NCBI GenBank assembly: GCA_002378605.1
Contig: DFSK01000174.1
Location: forward strand, 18,592-25,125
Direction: 5' to 3'
Source: Alphaproteobacteria bacterium UBA3439
GTDB lineage: Bacteria > Pseudomonadota > Alphaproteobacteria > Puniceispirillales > Puniceispirillaceae
DNA: 6,534 nucleotides
Part shown: positions 1 through 6,259 of the stretch, piece by piece
Position numbering within the stretch: position 1 is the first letter of the stretch
Layout of the letters: each line of letters begins with the position of its first letter
Program-made: the position numbers and the translations under genes
The notes under the pieces: generated by a model
Databases searched by the model: none
What the model was told of the DNA's origin: nothing
The model's input: only the letters and a program-made list of their open reading frames with translations

Positions 1-11
1 ATATAGGTCAT

Positions 12-34
12 CAAATATCGATCACCAATATTTG
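12..34. repeat. AT-rich inverted repeat, 7-bp arms
   Basis: CAAATAT at 12-18 is the exact reverse complement of ATATTTG at 28-34, with a 9-nt spacer. The repeat lies in the AT-rich gene-free stretch at the left edge. It could be an operator or part of the control region of a gene outside the window. In an AT-rich sequence, arms of this length can also arise by chance, so the biological meaning is uncertain. Confidence 0.25.
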
Positions 35-156
35 TCATTACATATTCTTTTGGTTTTGTGCGGAAATAGTTATTTTAAAAAGCAGTCGATAATCGGCAAA
101 ACCGGTAAAGCGGCTATGTTGGTTTTAGTTTATAGATAATTGTCATGTTTGACTTG

Positions 157-184
157 AAAAAAACAACCAGCACCAGCGTTGTTA
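157..184 (-). terminator. Weak candidate intrinsic terminator downstream of ung
   Basis: Read on the minus strand, AACAAC and GTTGTT form a 6-bp stem around a 10-nt loop, and the stem runs directly into a T tract (the A run at 157-163 on the plus strand). It begins about 10 bp after the ung stop codon, which is the expected place. The stem is short and has only two G-C pairs, so termination may be inefficient or factor-assisted. Confidence 0.4.
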
Positions 185-194
185 TCTGGGCAAT

Positions 195-869
195 CTATAG
201 CCGCCAGTCAATTGGCGTGATTGAGTGGCTGGCAAGATAATCATTGGTTTTTGAAAATGGTTTGCTGTCCCAAAACCCATTATGTGCTGACAAAGGTGAT
301 GGATGTGCTGATTCAATGACCAAATGGCGTTGCCGGTCAATCTGTTTGCCTTTCTGCTGGGCCTTGCGCCCCCAAAGCACAAAAACCAGATGATCGCGAT
401 CGGCGTTCAAGGCGGCGATGGCAGCATCGGTAAATATCTCCCACCCTTTACCGGCATGCGCTGCGGCCTTGCCATCTTCAACCGTCAAACAGCTATTCAG
501 CAAAAGCACGCCTTGGTTTGCCCAAGAGTCAAGATTGCCATGACCCGGATGGGGCAGGCCAAGATCATTTGCCAATTCTTTATAGATATTCTGCAAAGAT
601 GGAGGCGGGGCGATACCGTGGCGTACGGAAAAGCTAAGGCCTTGTGCCTGACCTGCCCCATGATAGGGGTCTTGACCAAGGATCACGACTTTCACCTTAT
701 CAAATGGGGTCATGTCAAAGGCCGCAAAAATTTCGCTTCCAGCCGGATATATATGTTTCCCAGCGGCTTTTTCGGCGCGAAGAAACTGGCTTAACGCACC
801 CATATAATCGGCGGCAAATTCGCTCGCCAACCGATTTTTCCAACTTGCTTCGATGTTAACCTCGCGCAT
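195..869 (-). CDS. ung: Uracil-DNA glycosylase, family 1
   Basis: This 224-residue enzyme removes uracil from DNA by cleaving the N-glycosidic bond, the first step of base excision repair after cytosine deamination or dUMP incorporation. The family 1 motifs are all visible. The water-activating loop GQDPYH is at 65-70, with the catalytic Asp at 67. The PPPSLQN minor-groove loop starts at 88. LLLNS at 122-126 supplies the uracil-reading Asn125. The HPSPLSAH DNA-intercalation loop is at 189-196, with catalytic His189 and intercalating Leu193. Length matches E. coli Ung (229 aa). Small departures from the usual motif are Ala72 for Pro and Gln76 for His in GAGQAQGLSFS. The ATG at 869 follows an AGGGG Shine-Dalgarno sequence at 876-880 with a 6-nt gap. 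It lies 87 bp downstream of azoR on the same strand and might be partly co-transcribed. Identification is secure. Confidence 0.97.
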   Translation of the reverse strand: MREVNIEASWKNRLASEFAADYMGALSQFLRAEKAAGKHIYPAGSEIFAAFDMTPFDKVKVVILGQDPYHGAGQAQGLSFSVRHGIAPPPSLQNIYKELANDLGLPHPGHGNLDSWANQGVLLLNSCLTVEDGKAAAHAGKGWEIFTDAAIAALNADRDHLVFVLWGRKAQQKGKQIDRQRHLVIESAHPSPLSAHNGFWDSKPFSKTNDYLASHSITPIDWRL

Positions 870-902
870 GATCTGCCCCTGATTTACAGGCGACGCGCCA
901 CG

Positions 903-949
903 AAAAGCGGCGGCATGGGCTTAGCATATCTGGCTAGCGACAGCGCCGC
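903..949 (-). terminator. Possible imperfect terminator between azoR and ung
   Basis: On the minus strand, GCGGCG (plus 944-949) can pair with CGCCGC (plus 907-912), and TTTT (plus 903-906) follows. The loop is long, about 31 nt, and holds only a 3-bp inner helix (AGC/GCT). It sits just after the azoR stop. The short T tract and long loop make it a weak candidate. If it is inactive, azoR and ung could share a transcript. Confidence 0.22.
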
Positions 950-956
950 AAGGTAC

Positions 957-1592
957 CTATTCGGCAGCGGCGGACAGGTTGCGCCGTGCCACGGTTTGAC
1001 AGATCGCATCAATCCGGTCATTGGCGGTGCGAAGGATATTTTGCTTGTTATTGGCAAGACCAGTTGCATCGACCATATCAATATCGGTGCAGCCGATAAA
1101 TTTTAGGATAAACTGCATGAATCCTGTTGCAAATTCGTCATCAGCACCGGCAAGCGTATGGTTTGATGTTAGAACCACGATGGCGTGTTTGTAATGCTTG
1201 GGGTCGGTTTTGCCGATTGCGGTGGCACCATCAACATTGTCACGGCACACCATATCGACCCAAGCCTTGAGCGCGGCAGGAATACTGAAATTATAAATGG
1301 GAACAGCAAGCACCATGATGTCAGCGCGCTCGACTTCGGCTTTCAGTGCGTCTGACTGTGCCAGAAGGGCGCGTTCCTCGGCTGATCGCGCGGCGGCGGT
1401 GCCAAGGCTGGCGTCACGCCATGCGCTATTCACATGGCCTACCCCTGATTTTAGATCACGCCACACAATTTCAGAATCAGCGAGTTCAGCGCGTAATTTG
1501 GCGACGGTCACTTCAGCCAGGTCGCGGCTGACCGATCCATGCTGTCGCATGCTCGAATCAATGCGTAGGATAGAAACGGTTTCGGCGGCCAT
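957..1592 (-). CDS. azoR: AzoR-like FMN-dependent NADH:quinone/azo oxidoreductase
   Basis: This 211-residue cytoplasmic flavodoxin-fold protein belongs to the AzoR family. Known members use NADH and FMN to reduce quinones and azo compounds by two electrons, which protects against thiol and electrophile stress. Visible features are the N-terminal beta strand and phosphate loop (ILRIDSSMRQHGSVSRDL, 8-25), the flavin-contact segment PIYNFSIPAALKAWVD (98-113), and the C-terminal segment FIGCTDIDMVDATGL (165-179), which parallels the family's GFIGxTDVxxxxAEG. The start at 1592 follows GGAAG at 1600-1604 with a 7-nt spacer. The turn that in many AzoR proteins reads SRGG or a related GG form is SNHT here (143-146), and the usual FRYTxxGPxGL segment is replaced by a different loop (116-127), so substrate range may differ. 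It is transcribed divergently from a LysR gene that probably controls it. Confidence 0.87.
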   Translation of the reverse strand: MAAETVSILRIDSSMRQHGSVSRDLAEVTVAKLRAELADSEIVWRDLKSGVGHVNSAWRDASLGTAAARSAEERALLAQSDALKAEVERADIMVLAVPIYNFSIPAALKAWVDMVCRDNVDGATAIGKTDPKHYKHAIVVLTSNHTLAGADDEFATGFMQFILKFIGCTDIDMVDATGLANNKQNILRTANDRIDAICQTVARRNLSAAAE

Positions 1593-1648
1593 GGCTTTAC
1601 TTCCATTGTTTGACGCTCGGGCATTAGGCCAAGCCCCAGAGAGGAGAA

Positions 1649-1679
1649 AGCCATGAGAGGGGGGAGGTCTCCCATGGCT
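1649..1679. repeat. G-loop hairpin in the azoR-lysR intergenic region
   Basis: AGCCATG (1649-1655) and CATGGCT (1673-1679) are perfect 7-bp inverted arms. Three more pairs, AGA (1656-1658) with TCT (1668-1670), extend the stem past a 2-nt bulge, leaving a purine loop GGGGGGAGG. No T tract follows on either strand, so it is not a typical intrinsic terminator. If azoR starts near 1679, as the candidate promoter suggests, this hairpin would form the very 5' end of its mRNA and could stabilise it or act in regulation. It could also be a DNA-level protein site. Confidence 0.45.
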
Positions 1680-1685
1680 GAATAA

Positions 1686-1714
1686 CTTATAATTCTTTCC
1701 CGCCTGACAAATAA
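1686..1714 (-). promoter_or_regulatory. Candidate azoR promoter
   Basis: On the minus strand, TATAAG (plus 1686-1691) matches five of six positions of the sigma-70 -10 box. The hexamer 17 bp upstream (TTATTT, plus 1709-1714) matches the -35 consensus poorly, which would fit an activator-dependent promoter. A start near 1679 would give an azoR leader of about 87 nt. The same sequence on the plus strand contains a perfect TATAAT (1688-1693), but without a recognisable -35, so the direction is not certain. Confidence 0.3.
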
Positions 1715-1732
1715 AGGGGGCAAAACGAAAAA

Positions 1733-1757
1733 TATATTTCTAATAAACAGAAAAATA
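1733..1757. promoter_or_regulatory. Candidate LysR operator (imperfect inverted repeat)
   Basis: TATATTTCT (1733-1741) and AGAAAAATA (1749-1757) are inverted arms matching at eight of nine positions, with a 7-nt spacer. The repeat contains a T-N11-A core (T1739 to A1751), as expected of LysR-type recognition sites. Its centre lies about 66 bp upstream of the inferred azoR start and 28 bp before the lysR start codon. That geometry suits activation of azoR and autorepression of lysR. The AT-rich background makes chance symmetry possible. Confidence 0.35.
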
Positions 1758-1772
1758 AATTATATTATCGAT

Positions 1773-2702
1773 ATGAGCCAAATTGAAGAACTTCGTGCCT
1801 TTGTCCTGATTGTGGAAACAGGCAGCTTAACGCAAGCCGCAGACCGGATGGGGATTGCCGTCTCGGCCGTTAGCCGCAGGCTTCGTGATCTTGAGCTTCG
1901 ACTTGGTACAGCCTTGATCCAGCGCTCAACAAGGCGATTATTTCTGAATGAAACCGGACAGCTGTTTTATCAGCGGGCGAAAACGGTTTTATCGACTCTC
2001 GAAGATGCTGAACAGGAAGTGCAAAATGCCGGAGGTGCGTTGAGCGGCGTTTTGCGGATCAGTGTTCCGTTGTCATTTGGGATTGCGCATATGTCGACAG
2101 CAATTGCGCAATTCATGCATGCGCATCCTGAGATTCATATTGAAATGGATTTAAGTGATAAGCGGGTGGATATGATTGCCGAGGGATTCGATGCGGCGAT
2201 CCGCATTGGCAATCTTACCGATTCCAGCCTGATTGCCAAAAAGATTTCATCGGTCAGTGTTTTGCCAGTTGCCGCGCCAAGCCTGATCTCACAATGGCCC
2301 CAGCTAACCCATCCAAACGATTTGGCGAAAATGCCAGCACTTGCCTATGCCAATGATCGAAGCCCGCATGATTGGCATTATGTTGGGCCGGATGGTAAGG
2401 CTGGCAGCCTGAATATCACGCCGCGCATGTCGGCCAATAATGGTGATGTGCTTCGCGATCTTGCCATTGCGGGTCTTGGCATGGTGTCATTGCCAACCTT
2501 TTTGCATTATGAGGCGATCAACAAAGGCCTTTTGCAGCCGCTATTCCCAGATTATGACTGGAGCGGTTTTGATATTTTCGTGGTCTATCCGAAAACAACG
2601 ATCTTGCCAAAACGCACGCGTGTTTTTGTTGATTTCATATCGGGCCTATATGGAAGGTCGCCTTATTGGGAAGTGATTGACCGGACGGCACTCGCCGGTT
2701 GA
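1773..2702 (+). CDS. LysR-type transcriptional regulator
   Basis: This 309-residue DNA-binding regulator has the standard LysR plan. A winged helix-turn-helix occupies about residues 1-60, with the recognition part around SLTQAADRMGIAVSAVSRRL (18-37) and the wing RSTRRLFLNETG (51-62). A linker helix follows (about 63-88), and a periplasmic-binding-protein-like effector domain begins at SGVLRISVPLSFG (91-103). Length is typical. The ATG at 1773 gives the normal family N-terminus, but no good Shine-Dalgarno sequence precedes it, only an A/T-rich leader, so translation may be weak or the mRNA leader very short. It is divergent from azoR with 180 bp between the start codons, the classical arrangement for a regulator acting on its neighbour. 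The inducer cannot be read from the sequence; quinone-like or electrophilic compounds are an inference from azoR. The wing and effector domain recall the AaeR/CrgA/DmlR-like subgroup. Confidence 0.95.
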   Translation: MSQIEELRAFVLIVETGSLTQAADRMGIAVSAVSRRLRDLELRLGTALIQRSTRRLFLNETGQLFYQRAKTVLSTLEDAEQEVQNAGGALSGVLRISVPLSFGIAHMSTAIAQFMHAHPEIHIEMDLSDKRVDMIAEGFDAAIRIGNLTDSSLIAKKISSVSVLPVAAPSLISQWPQLTHPNDLAKMPALAYANDRSPHDWHYVGPDGKAGSLNITPRMSANNGDVLRDLAIAGLGMVSLPTFLHYEAINKGLLQPLFPDYDWSGFDIFVVYPKTTILPKRTRVFVDFISGLYGRSPYWEVIDRTALAG

Positions 2703-2711
2703 TCTTTTTTT
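2675..2711 (+). terminator. Intrinsic terminator overlapping the lysR 3' end
   Basis: GATTGACCGG (2675-2684) pairs with CCGGTTGATC (2695-2704) in a 10-bp stem containing two G-U wobbles. A 10-nt loop lies between the arms. Seven T residues (2705-2711) follow the stem immediately. The left arm lies within the last lysR codons and the right arm contains the TGA stop. This is a well-formed rho-independent terminator, so the downstream ABC-F gene probably has its own promoter. Confidence 0.75.
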
Positions 2712-2732
2712 GCGATATGACGCTGCATGTCA

Positions 2733-2738
2733 TTGACA
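2733..2738 (+). promoter_or_regulatory. Possible -35 box for the ABC-F gene
   Basis: A perfect TTGACA lies between the lysR terminator and the ABC-F start codon. No good -10 hexamer is present 16-18 bp downstream; the sequence there is CACCAG-like. If it is used, transcription would start at or very near the ATG at 2770, giving a leaderless or almost leaderless mRNA. The lack of a convincing Shine-Dalgarno sequence before that ATG would fit this. Confidence 0.22.
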
Positions 2739-2769
2739 AATGACCGGCAGCAAGGCACCAGTCTGACCC

Positions 2770-4698
2770 ATGCTAAAAATTCAAAATCTATCTTTTTCCA
2801 TTGAGGGAAAACCGCTGTTTGAAAATGCGTCCGCGGTGATTCCGACCGGCCATAAGGTGGGCATCGTCGGACGCAACGGTACGGGCAAAACATCGCTTTT
2901 CCGGTTGATCCGCGGCGAATGGGCCCTTGATTCAGGCCAGATCGAATATCCCCAGCAATTTCGCATTGGCGGTGTCGATCAAGAAGCCCCTGCAAGTGAT
3001 ATCAGCCTTCTTGATACGGTTTTGGCAGCAGATGGCGAACGCGCCCAGCTTTTTGCCGAAGCTGAAACGGCAACCGATCCGAACCGTATTGCCGATATCT
3101 ACACACGCCTTTCCGATATTGACGCCTATTCTGCCGAAGCGCGCGCAGCCTCAATTCTATCAGGACTTGGCTTTGATACTGAAGCGCAGGCGCGTCCATG
3201 CCATGAATTTTCGGGTGGTTGGCGAATGCGGGTGGCGCTGGCGGCGGTGCTGTTTTCGCAGCCTGATTTGCTGCTTCTTGACGAGCCAACGAACTATCTT
3301 GATCTCGAAGGCGCGGTCTGGCTTGAGGCGTTTTTGGCGAAATACCGGCATACGGTTTTGGTGATTTCGCATGACCGGCAATTGCTAAACCGGTCGGTTA
3401 CCGGCATTTTGCATCTGACCGACCGCAAGCTTGGCTATTATACTGGCAGTTATGACCAGTTTGATACCGAACGCCGAATGAAGCTTGAACAGCAGCAATC
3501 GATGGCGCGCAAACAGGACGCTCAGCGACAGCATATCCAATCATTTGTCGACCGGTTTCGCTATAAGGCGTCAAAGGCACGTCAGGCGCAATCACGCCTC
3601 AAACAGCTTGAAAAAATGCAGCCAATCATGGCGTTGTCTGAACAGGCGGTATCGCCATTCCGCTTTCCAACGCCCGAAGAATTGCCGCCGCCTTTGCTGG
3701 TGCTTGAAGATGTGGCAGTTGGCTATGATCAAAAGCCGGTTTTGCGCAAGCTAGATCTGCGCCTTGATGCCGATGACCGCATTGCACTTCTTGGGGCAAA
3801 TGGTGAGGGTAAATCAACCTTGTCAAAGCTGTTTGCCGGACGATTGCAGCCATTATCAGGATCGGTCAAGAAATCAGGGAAATTAAGAATCGGATTTTTT
3901 GCCCAGCATCAGCTTGACGAGCTTGTCGCGGGGGAAAGCCCCTATCAGCATATGCAACGATTGCGACCAAAAGAACTGCCAACCAAATTACGCGCACGGC
4001 TTGGCGGTGCTGGCTTTAACGCTGATATCGTCGATAATCCGGTTGAACGTTTATCAGGTGGGCAAAAGGCACGTTTGCTGATGGCGATGGCGGCGATTGA
4101 CGCGCCGCATATTCTGATTCTTGATGAGCCAACAAATCATCTGGATATTGAAAGCCGCGAAGCGCTTGTCCATGCGTTAAATGCCTATGAAGGAACGGTG
4201 ATTCTGGTAAGCCATGATTCGCATCTTGTCGAGATGATTGCTGATCAATTATGGATTGTTCAAGATGGCAAAGTCGCATCATTTGATGGCGATATGGCCG
4301 ATTACCAGCGTCAATTGCTGGCGCGTCGCGGTGCGGGCGGCGCCCGCGCCCAGCGTGATGGTGATGATCAAACAGCCGCATCAAATGATCAGGTACAGCC
4401 GCGATCAGGTGACAAATCAGGCGGCAAATCGCAATCACCCGGCCGCGCTCGCCGCCAGAATACCAGCCAGCTTCGCGCCAATGTCAAACAATGCGAAAAA
4501 CTGATGATGACGCTTGCCGCCGAAAAAGAAGGCATTGCGGTAGAAATGGCAAAGCCCGGTTTCTATGACAGTGACAATGCTGATGCGATTGCCCGCTTAT
4601 CCAGCCAGCTTGCCAAAATTGATAAATCATTGGCTGAAGCTGAACAGGCTTGGCTTGCGGCCGAGGAGTCGCTTGCAGCAGCCGAGACCAATGGCTAG
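2770..4698 (+). CDS. yheS: ABC-F family ATPase, YheS type
   Basis: This is a 642-residue soluble twin-ATPase. ABC-F proteins bind the ribosomal E site and help stalled or difficult translation; they are not transporters, and no membrane segment is present here. Domain 1 has Walker A GRNGTGKT (34-41), signature FSGGWRMR (147-154), Walker B with DEPTNYLD (171-178) and switch His201. The inter-domain linker that reaches the peptidyl-transferase region spans about 232-300, with SFVDRFRYKASKARQAQSR at 258-276. Domain 2 has Walker A GANGEGKS (342-349), signature LSGGQKAR (428-435), DEPTNHLD (452-459) and His482. A basic, Gly/Gln/Ser-rich spacer (about 519-565) leads to a C-terminal coiled-coil-like segment (566-640). 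The FAQHQL motif (377-382), the ESPYQH block (389-394), length and C-terminus match E. coli YheS (637 aa) better than Uup or EttA. All catalytic residues are intact. Substrate stalls and phenotype are unknown. Confidence 0.93.
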   Translation: MLKIQNLSFSIEGKPLFENASAVIPTGHKVGIVGRNGTGKTSLFRLIRGEWALDSGQIEYPQQFRIGGVDQEAPASDISLLDTVLAADGERAQLFAEAETATDPNRIADIYTRLSDIDAYSAEARAASILSGLGFDTEAQARPCHEFSGGWRMRVALAAVLFSQPDLLLLDEPTNYLDLEGAVWLEAFLAKYRHTVLVISHDRQLLNRSVTGILHLTDRKLGYYTGSYDQFDTERRMKLEQQQSMARKQDAQRQHIQSFVDRFRYKASKARQAQSRLKQLEKMQPIMALSEQAVSPFRFPTPEELPPPLLVLEDVAVGYDQKPVLRKLDLRLDADDRIALLGANGEGKSTLSKLFAGRLQPLSGSVKKSGKLRIGFFAQHQLDELVAGESPYQHMQRLRPKELPTKLRARLGGAGFNADIVDNPVERLSGGQKARLLMAMAAIDAPHILILDEPTNHLDIESREALVHALNAYEGTVILVSHDSHLVEMIADQLWIVQDGKVASFDGDMADYQRQLLARRGAGGARAQRDGDDQTAASNDQVQPRSGDKSGGKSQSPGRARRQNTSQLRANVKQCEKLMMTLAAEKEGIAVEMAKPGFYDSDNADAIARLSSQLAKIDKSLAEAEQAWLAAEESLAAAETNG

Positions 4699-4923
4699 CT
4701 ATCGGGTGCTGCGGCCATACCGCCGATGATATTATTGATGGCGTTTAATATTTGGAATTTTGCCCGAATTCGTGTTTGATCATGGGGGTAACATTACCTT
4801 TTGCGTAAACTCACCAAACGCATCATTCCAGATGGGGCCTGCAGCGACAATTTTGCTAATGCCATGATGATCAAGGCCAAAATCGGGAATGAAAGGCGTG
4901 TCGAATAGGGCATTGATTCTGAT
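4699..4923. other. Intergenic region between yheS-like gene and permease
   Basis: This gap of 225 bp has no assigned gene. It contains a small hairpin (GCGG/CCGC, 4711-4723) just after the ABC-F stop without a T tract, and a 12-bp near-perfect palindrome at 4787-4798. Short open frames on both strands overlap here (plus 4801-4908 from a TTG; minus 4780-4956 from an ATG). A TAG at 4906-4908, in frame with the permease, excludes a longer permease start. The promoter of the permease presumably lies here, but no convincing -35/-10 pair was found. Confidence 0.5.
4787..4798. repeat. Palindrome GGTAA-CA-TTACC
   Basis: Two perfect 5-bp inverted arms (4787-4791 and 4794-4798) flank a 2-nt centre, about 126 bp before the permease start. 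The loop is too small for a stable RNA hairpin, so a dimeric-regulator operator is the more natural reading. No regulator family can be assigned. Confidence 0.25.
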
Positions 4924-6258
4924 ATGCGGGAAACACGAATGCCGATGATCGGCCATATTCGGCTTGGGCTGTTATGTGTGGCATGGATGGCGGCGCTGAT
5001 ACAGGTGACAACTGGCACCGATTTGATTGAATTGGTCAATCTAGGTGTTATCGCCTTCATTGCCTTTGTGATTTTGACATTATCGCGCCTTCGGCATGAT
5101 TCGGTTCTGATCTTGCTATTGCTTGTTGTTGTTGGGTGGGCGCTTCTTGATCATTTCCCCGATGGCGACGAGTGGGCCACCGGCGGCCGATATGTTTTGA
5201 TATTTACGGCGCTTTTGCCAACGATGGCATTGGTGCGTGCGACCGCTTCAATGATGCCATCGGTTCACCGGACGCAGGACGCGCTGGCGCAATTACCAGC
5301 CTCGGCCTCGTCGGGTGGGTTGCATCTAGCGGCCAATATTTTTGGCGGCATCATCAATACCGGCGCGTTGGCGATTCTGTCGGCAGCCATTCCCAAAGAT
5401 GCTGACGATCAGCGTCGCCAGCTTGCTGCTGAGGCGGCGCTTCGCGGAATGGTGACAGCGGCGGCTTGGTCGCCCTTTTTCGTGGCTTTTGCGATTGGGC
5501 AGGGCTTTGTTGGCAAGGCCAATTCTTGGATCGCAATTGGCATCGGTGGGGTGACCGCCATTTTATTTGCGGCGATTTCATTGCCGCTATTGAACCGGTC
5601 ATTTTCAGGCGGGCAATTACGGCTTGCGCTGATCTGTCTCAAACCTGTTTTGATGCGGCTTTTGCTGGTGCTTGGGGCGGTTCTTGGGTCGGCGTTGCTA
5701 TTTGATTTCACCGCTTTATCGGCGGTGGTTGTGGTGATGCCGGTGCTGGTATTGGTGCAATTCATCCGTTATCCGGCGCAGATCAAACCCATCATCGAAG
5801 ATACATCAGGCAGCATGCGAAATATCGCTGACGATATTTTGATTATCAGTATGGCCATGTTAATCGGCTATTTTGCAACACGAACCGGCGCGTTTACCGC
5901 TCTTGTTACCAGCCTTTATGATGGCGTTATTCCGGGCTGGTTTGCGCTGATCATGACGCCGCTTGGTATGATGCTGGCCTCGGTTGTCGGGGTCCATCCG
6001 GTGATCAGCAGCACGGCATTTCTGGCGGTGTTTAGCGGTGGTCATGCCGATGTGCATCCGGCATTATTGATGCAGGCGCATCTAATCGGATGGGGCGCGG
6101 GAACGATGAGTTCGGTTGCGTCACTTTCGGTGATTACCGGTGCCAATCTGTTTCGAGTGCGATCGCGTGATTTGGTTCTTGGGCCGAATTTATGGACAGC
6201 TTTGGCCTATGCGGTCGTTGGCGGGGTGGCATTATGTTTGGTAAATATGGTGATCTAG
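4924..6258 (+). CDS. Polytopic membrane protein, probable IT-superfamily-like permease
   Basis: This is a 444-residue inner-membrane protein with about 12-14 hydrophobic segments, near residues 12-28, 37-54, 59-76, 88-106, 137-155, 173-195, 201-222, 241-260, 263-281, 301-317, 338-356, 358-372, 384-407 and 422-441. Conserved-looking non-helical elements in each half (NIFGGIINTG 138-147 and WSPFF 182-186; GVHPVISST 356-364 and GWGAGTMSS 389-397) recall the re-entrant loops of ion-transporter-superfamily carriers such as the SLC13/CitM/ArsB relatives, which move organic anions. That family call is an impression and not a firm match. The substrate is unknown. The ATG at 4924 is the furthest upstream start possible because of an in-frame TAG at 4906. 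The ATGs at 4939 and 4945 are alternatives, and 4939 has GGGAA just before it. A DadA-like oxidoreductase gene begins 58 bp downstream on the same strand, so the permease may import an amino acid or related acid. Confidence 0.8.
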   Translation: MRETRMPMIGHIRLGLLCVAWMAALIQVTTGTDLIELVNLGVIAFIAFVILTLSRLRHDSVLILLLLVVVGWALLDHFPDGDEWATGGRYVLIFTALLPTMALVRATASMMPSVHRTQDALAQLPASASSGGLHLAANIFGGIINTGALAILSAAIPKDADDQRRQLAAEAALRGMVTAAAWSPFFVAFAIGQGFVGKANSWIAIGIGGVTAILFAAISLPLLNRSFSGGQLRLALICLKPVLMRLLLVLGAVLGSALLFDFTALSAVVVVMPVLVLVQFIRYPAQIKPIIEDTSGSMRNIADDILIISMAMLIGYFATRTGAFTALVTSLYDGVIPGWFALIMTPLGMMLASVVGVHPVISSTAFLAVFSGGHADVHPALLMQAHLIGWGAGTMSSVASLSVITGANLFRVRSRDLVLGPNLWTALAYAVVGGVALCLVNMVI

Positions 6259-6259
6259 C

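Larger units (their letters stand above)
1..194. other. Gene-free AT-rich region at left edge
   Basis: This stretch is clearly richer in A+T than the genes to its right. Short open frames run in from the left edge (for example positions 2-136 on the plus strand), but their translations have no recognisable family features and look like noise. The only structures seen are the inverted repeat at 12-34 and a terminator-like hairpin at 157-184 belonging to the minus-strand ung gene. The region is most likely intergenic. Confidence 0.6.

Noticed and set aside
2..136. Open frame entering from the left edge as a possible C-terminus of an upstream gene
   Set aside because: The translation is low in information, base composition is unlike the genes in the window, and no motif is seen. 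A chance frame in AT-rich DNA is more likely.
324..794. 156-codon plus-strand open frame inside ung
   Set aside because: It is antisense to the complete, motif-rich uracil-DNA glycosylase, and its translation shows no family features.
1297..1656. 119-codon plus-strand open frame opposite azoR
   Set aside because: The translation is Arg/Ser/Ala-rich with the character of an antisense shadow, and the minus-strand AzoR homologue explains the region.
1704..1736. Plus-strand promoter for lysR (CTGACA with downstream AATATA)
   Set aside because: The spacing between the two hexamers is 21 bp, outside the usual range, and other AT-rich placements are equally possible, so no single promoter can be supported.
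4016..4438. 140-codon minus-strand open frame opposite the second ATPase domain of the ABC-F gene
   Set aside because: The His/Arg/Pro-rich translation is typical of a reverse-frame shadow. The plus strand carries intact Walker A, signature and Walker B motifs across the same bases.
4701..4730. Hairpin (GCGG/CCGC) after the ABC-F stop as an intrinsic terminator
   Set aside because: The stem is only 4 bp and is followed by a mixed sequence without a T tract.
4801..4908. 35-codon frame from TTG in the intergenic region, in the same frame as the permease
   Set aside because: It has no credible ribosome site at proper spacing, a weak start codon and no recognisable family. A TAG separates it from the permease, and a frameshift or readthrough link is not supported.
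5409..5765. 118-codon minus-strand open frame opposite the permease
   Set aside because: It is the antisense of strongly hydrophobic membrane segments and has no recognisable domain or ribosome site.
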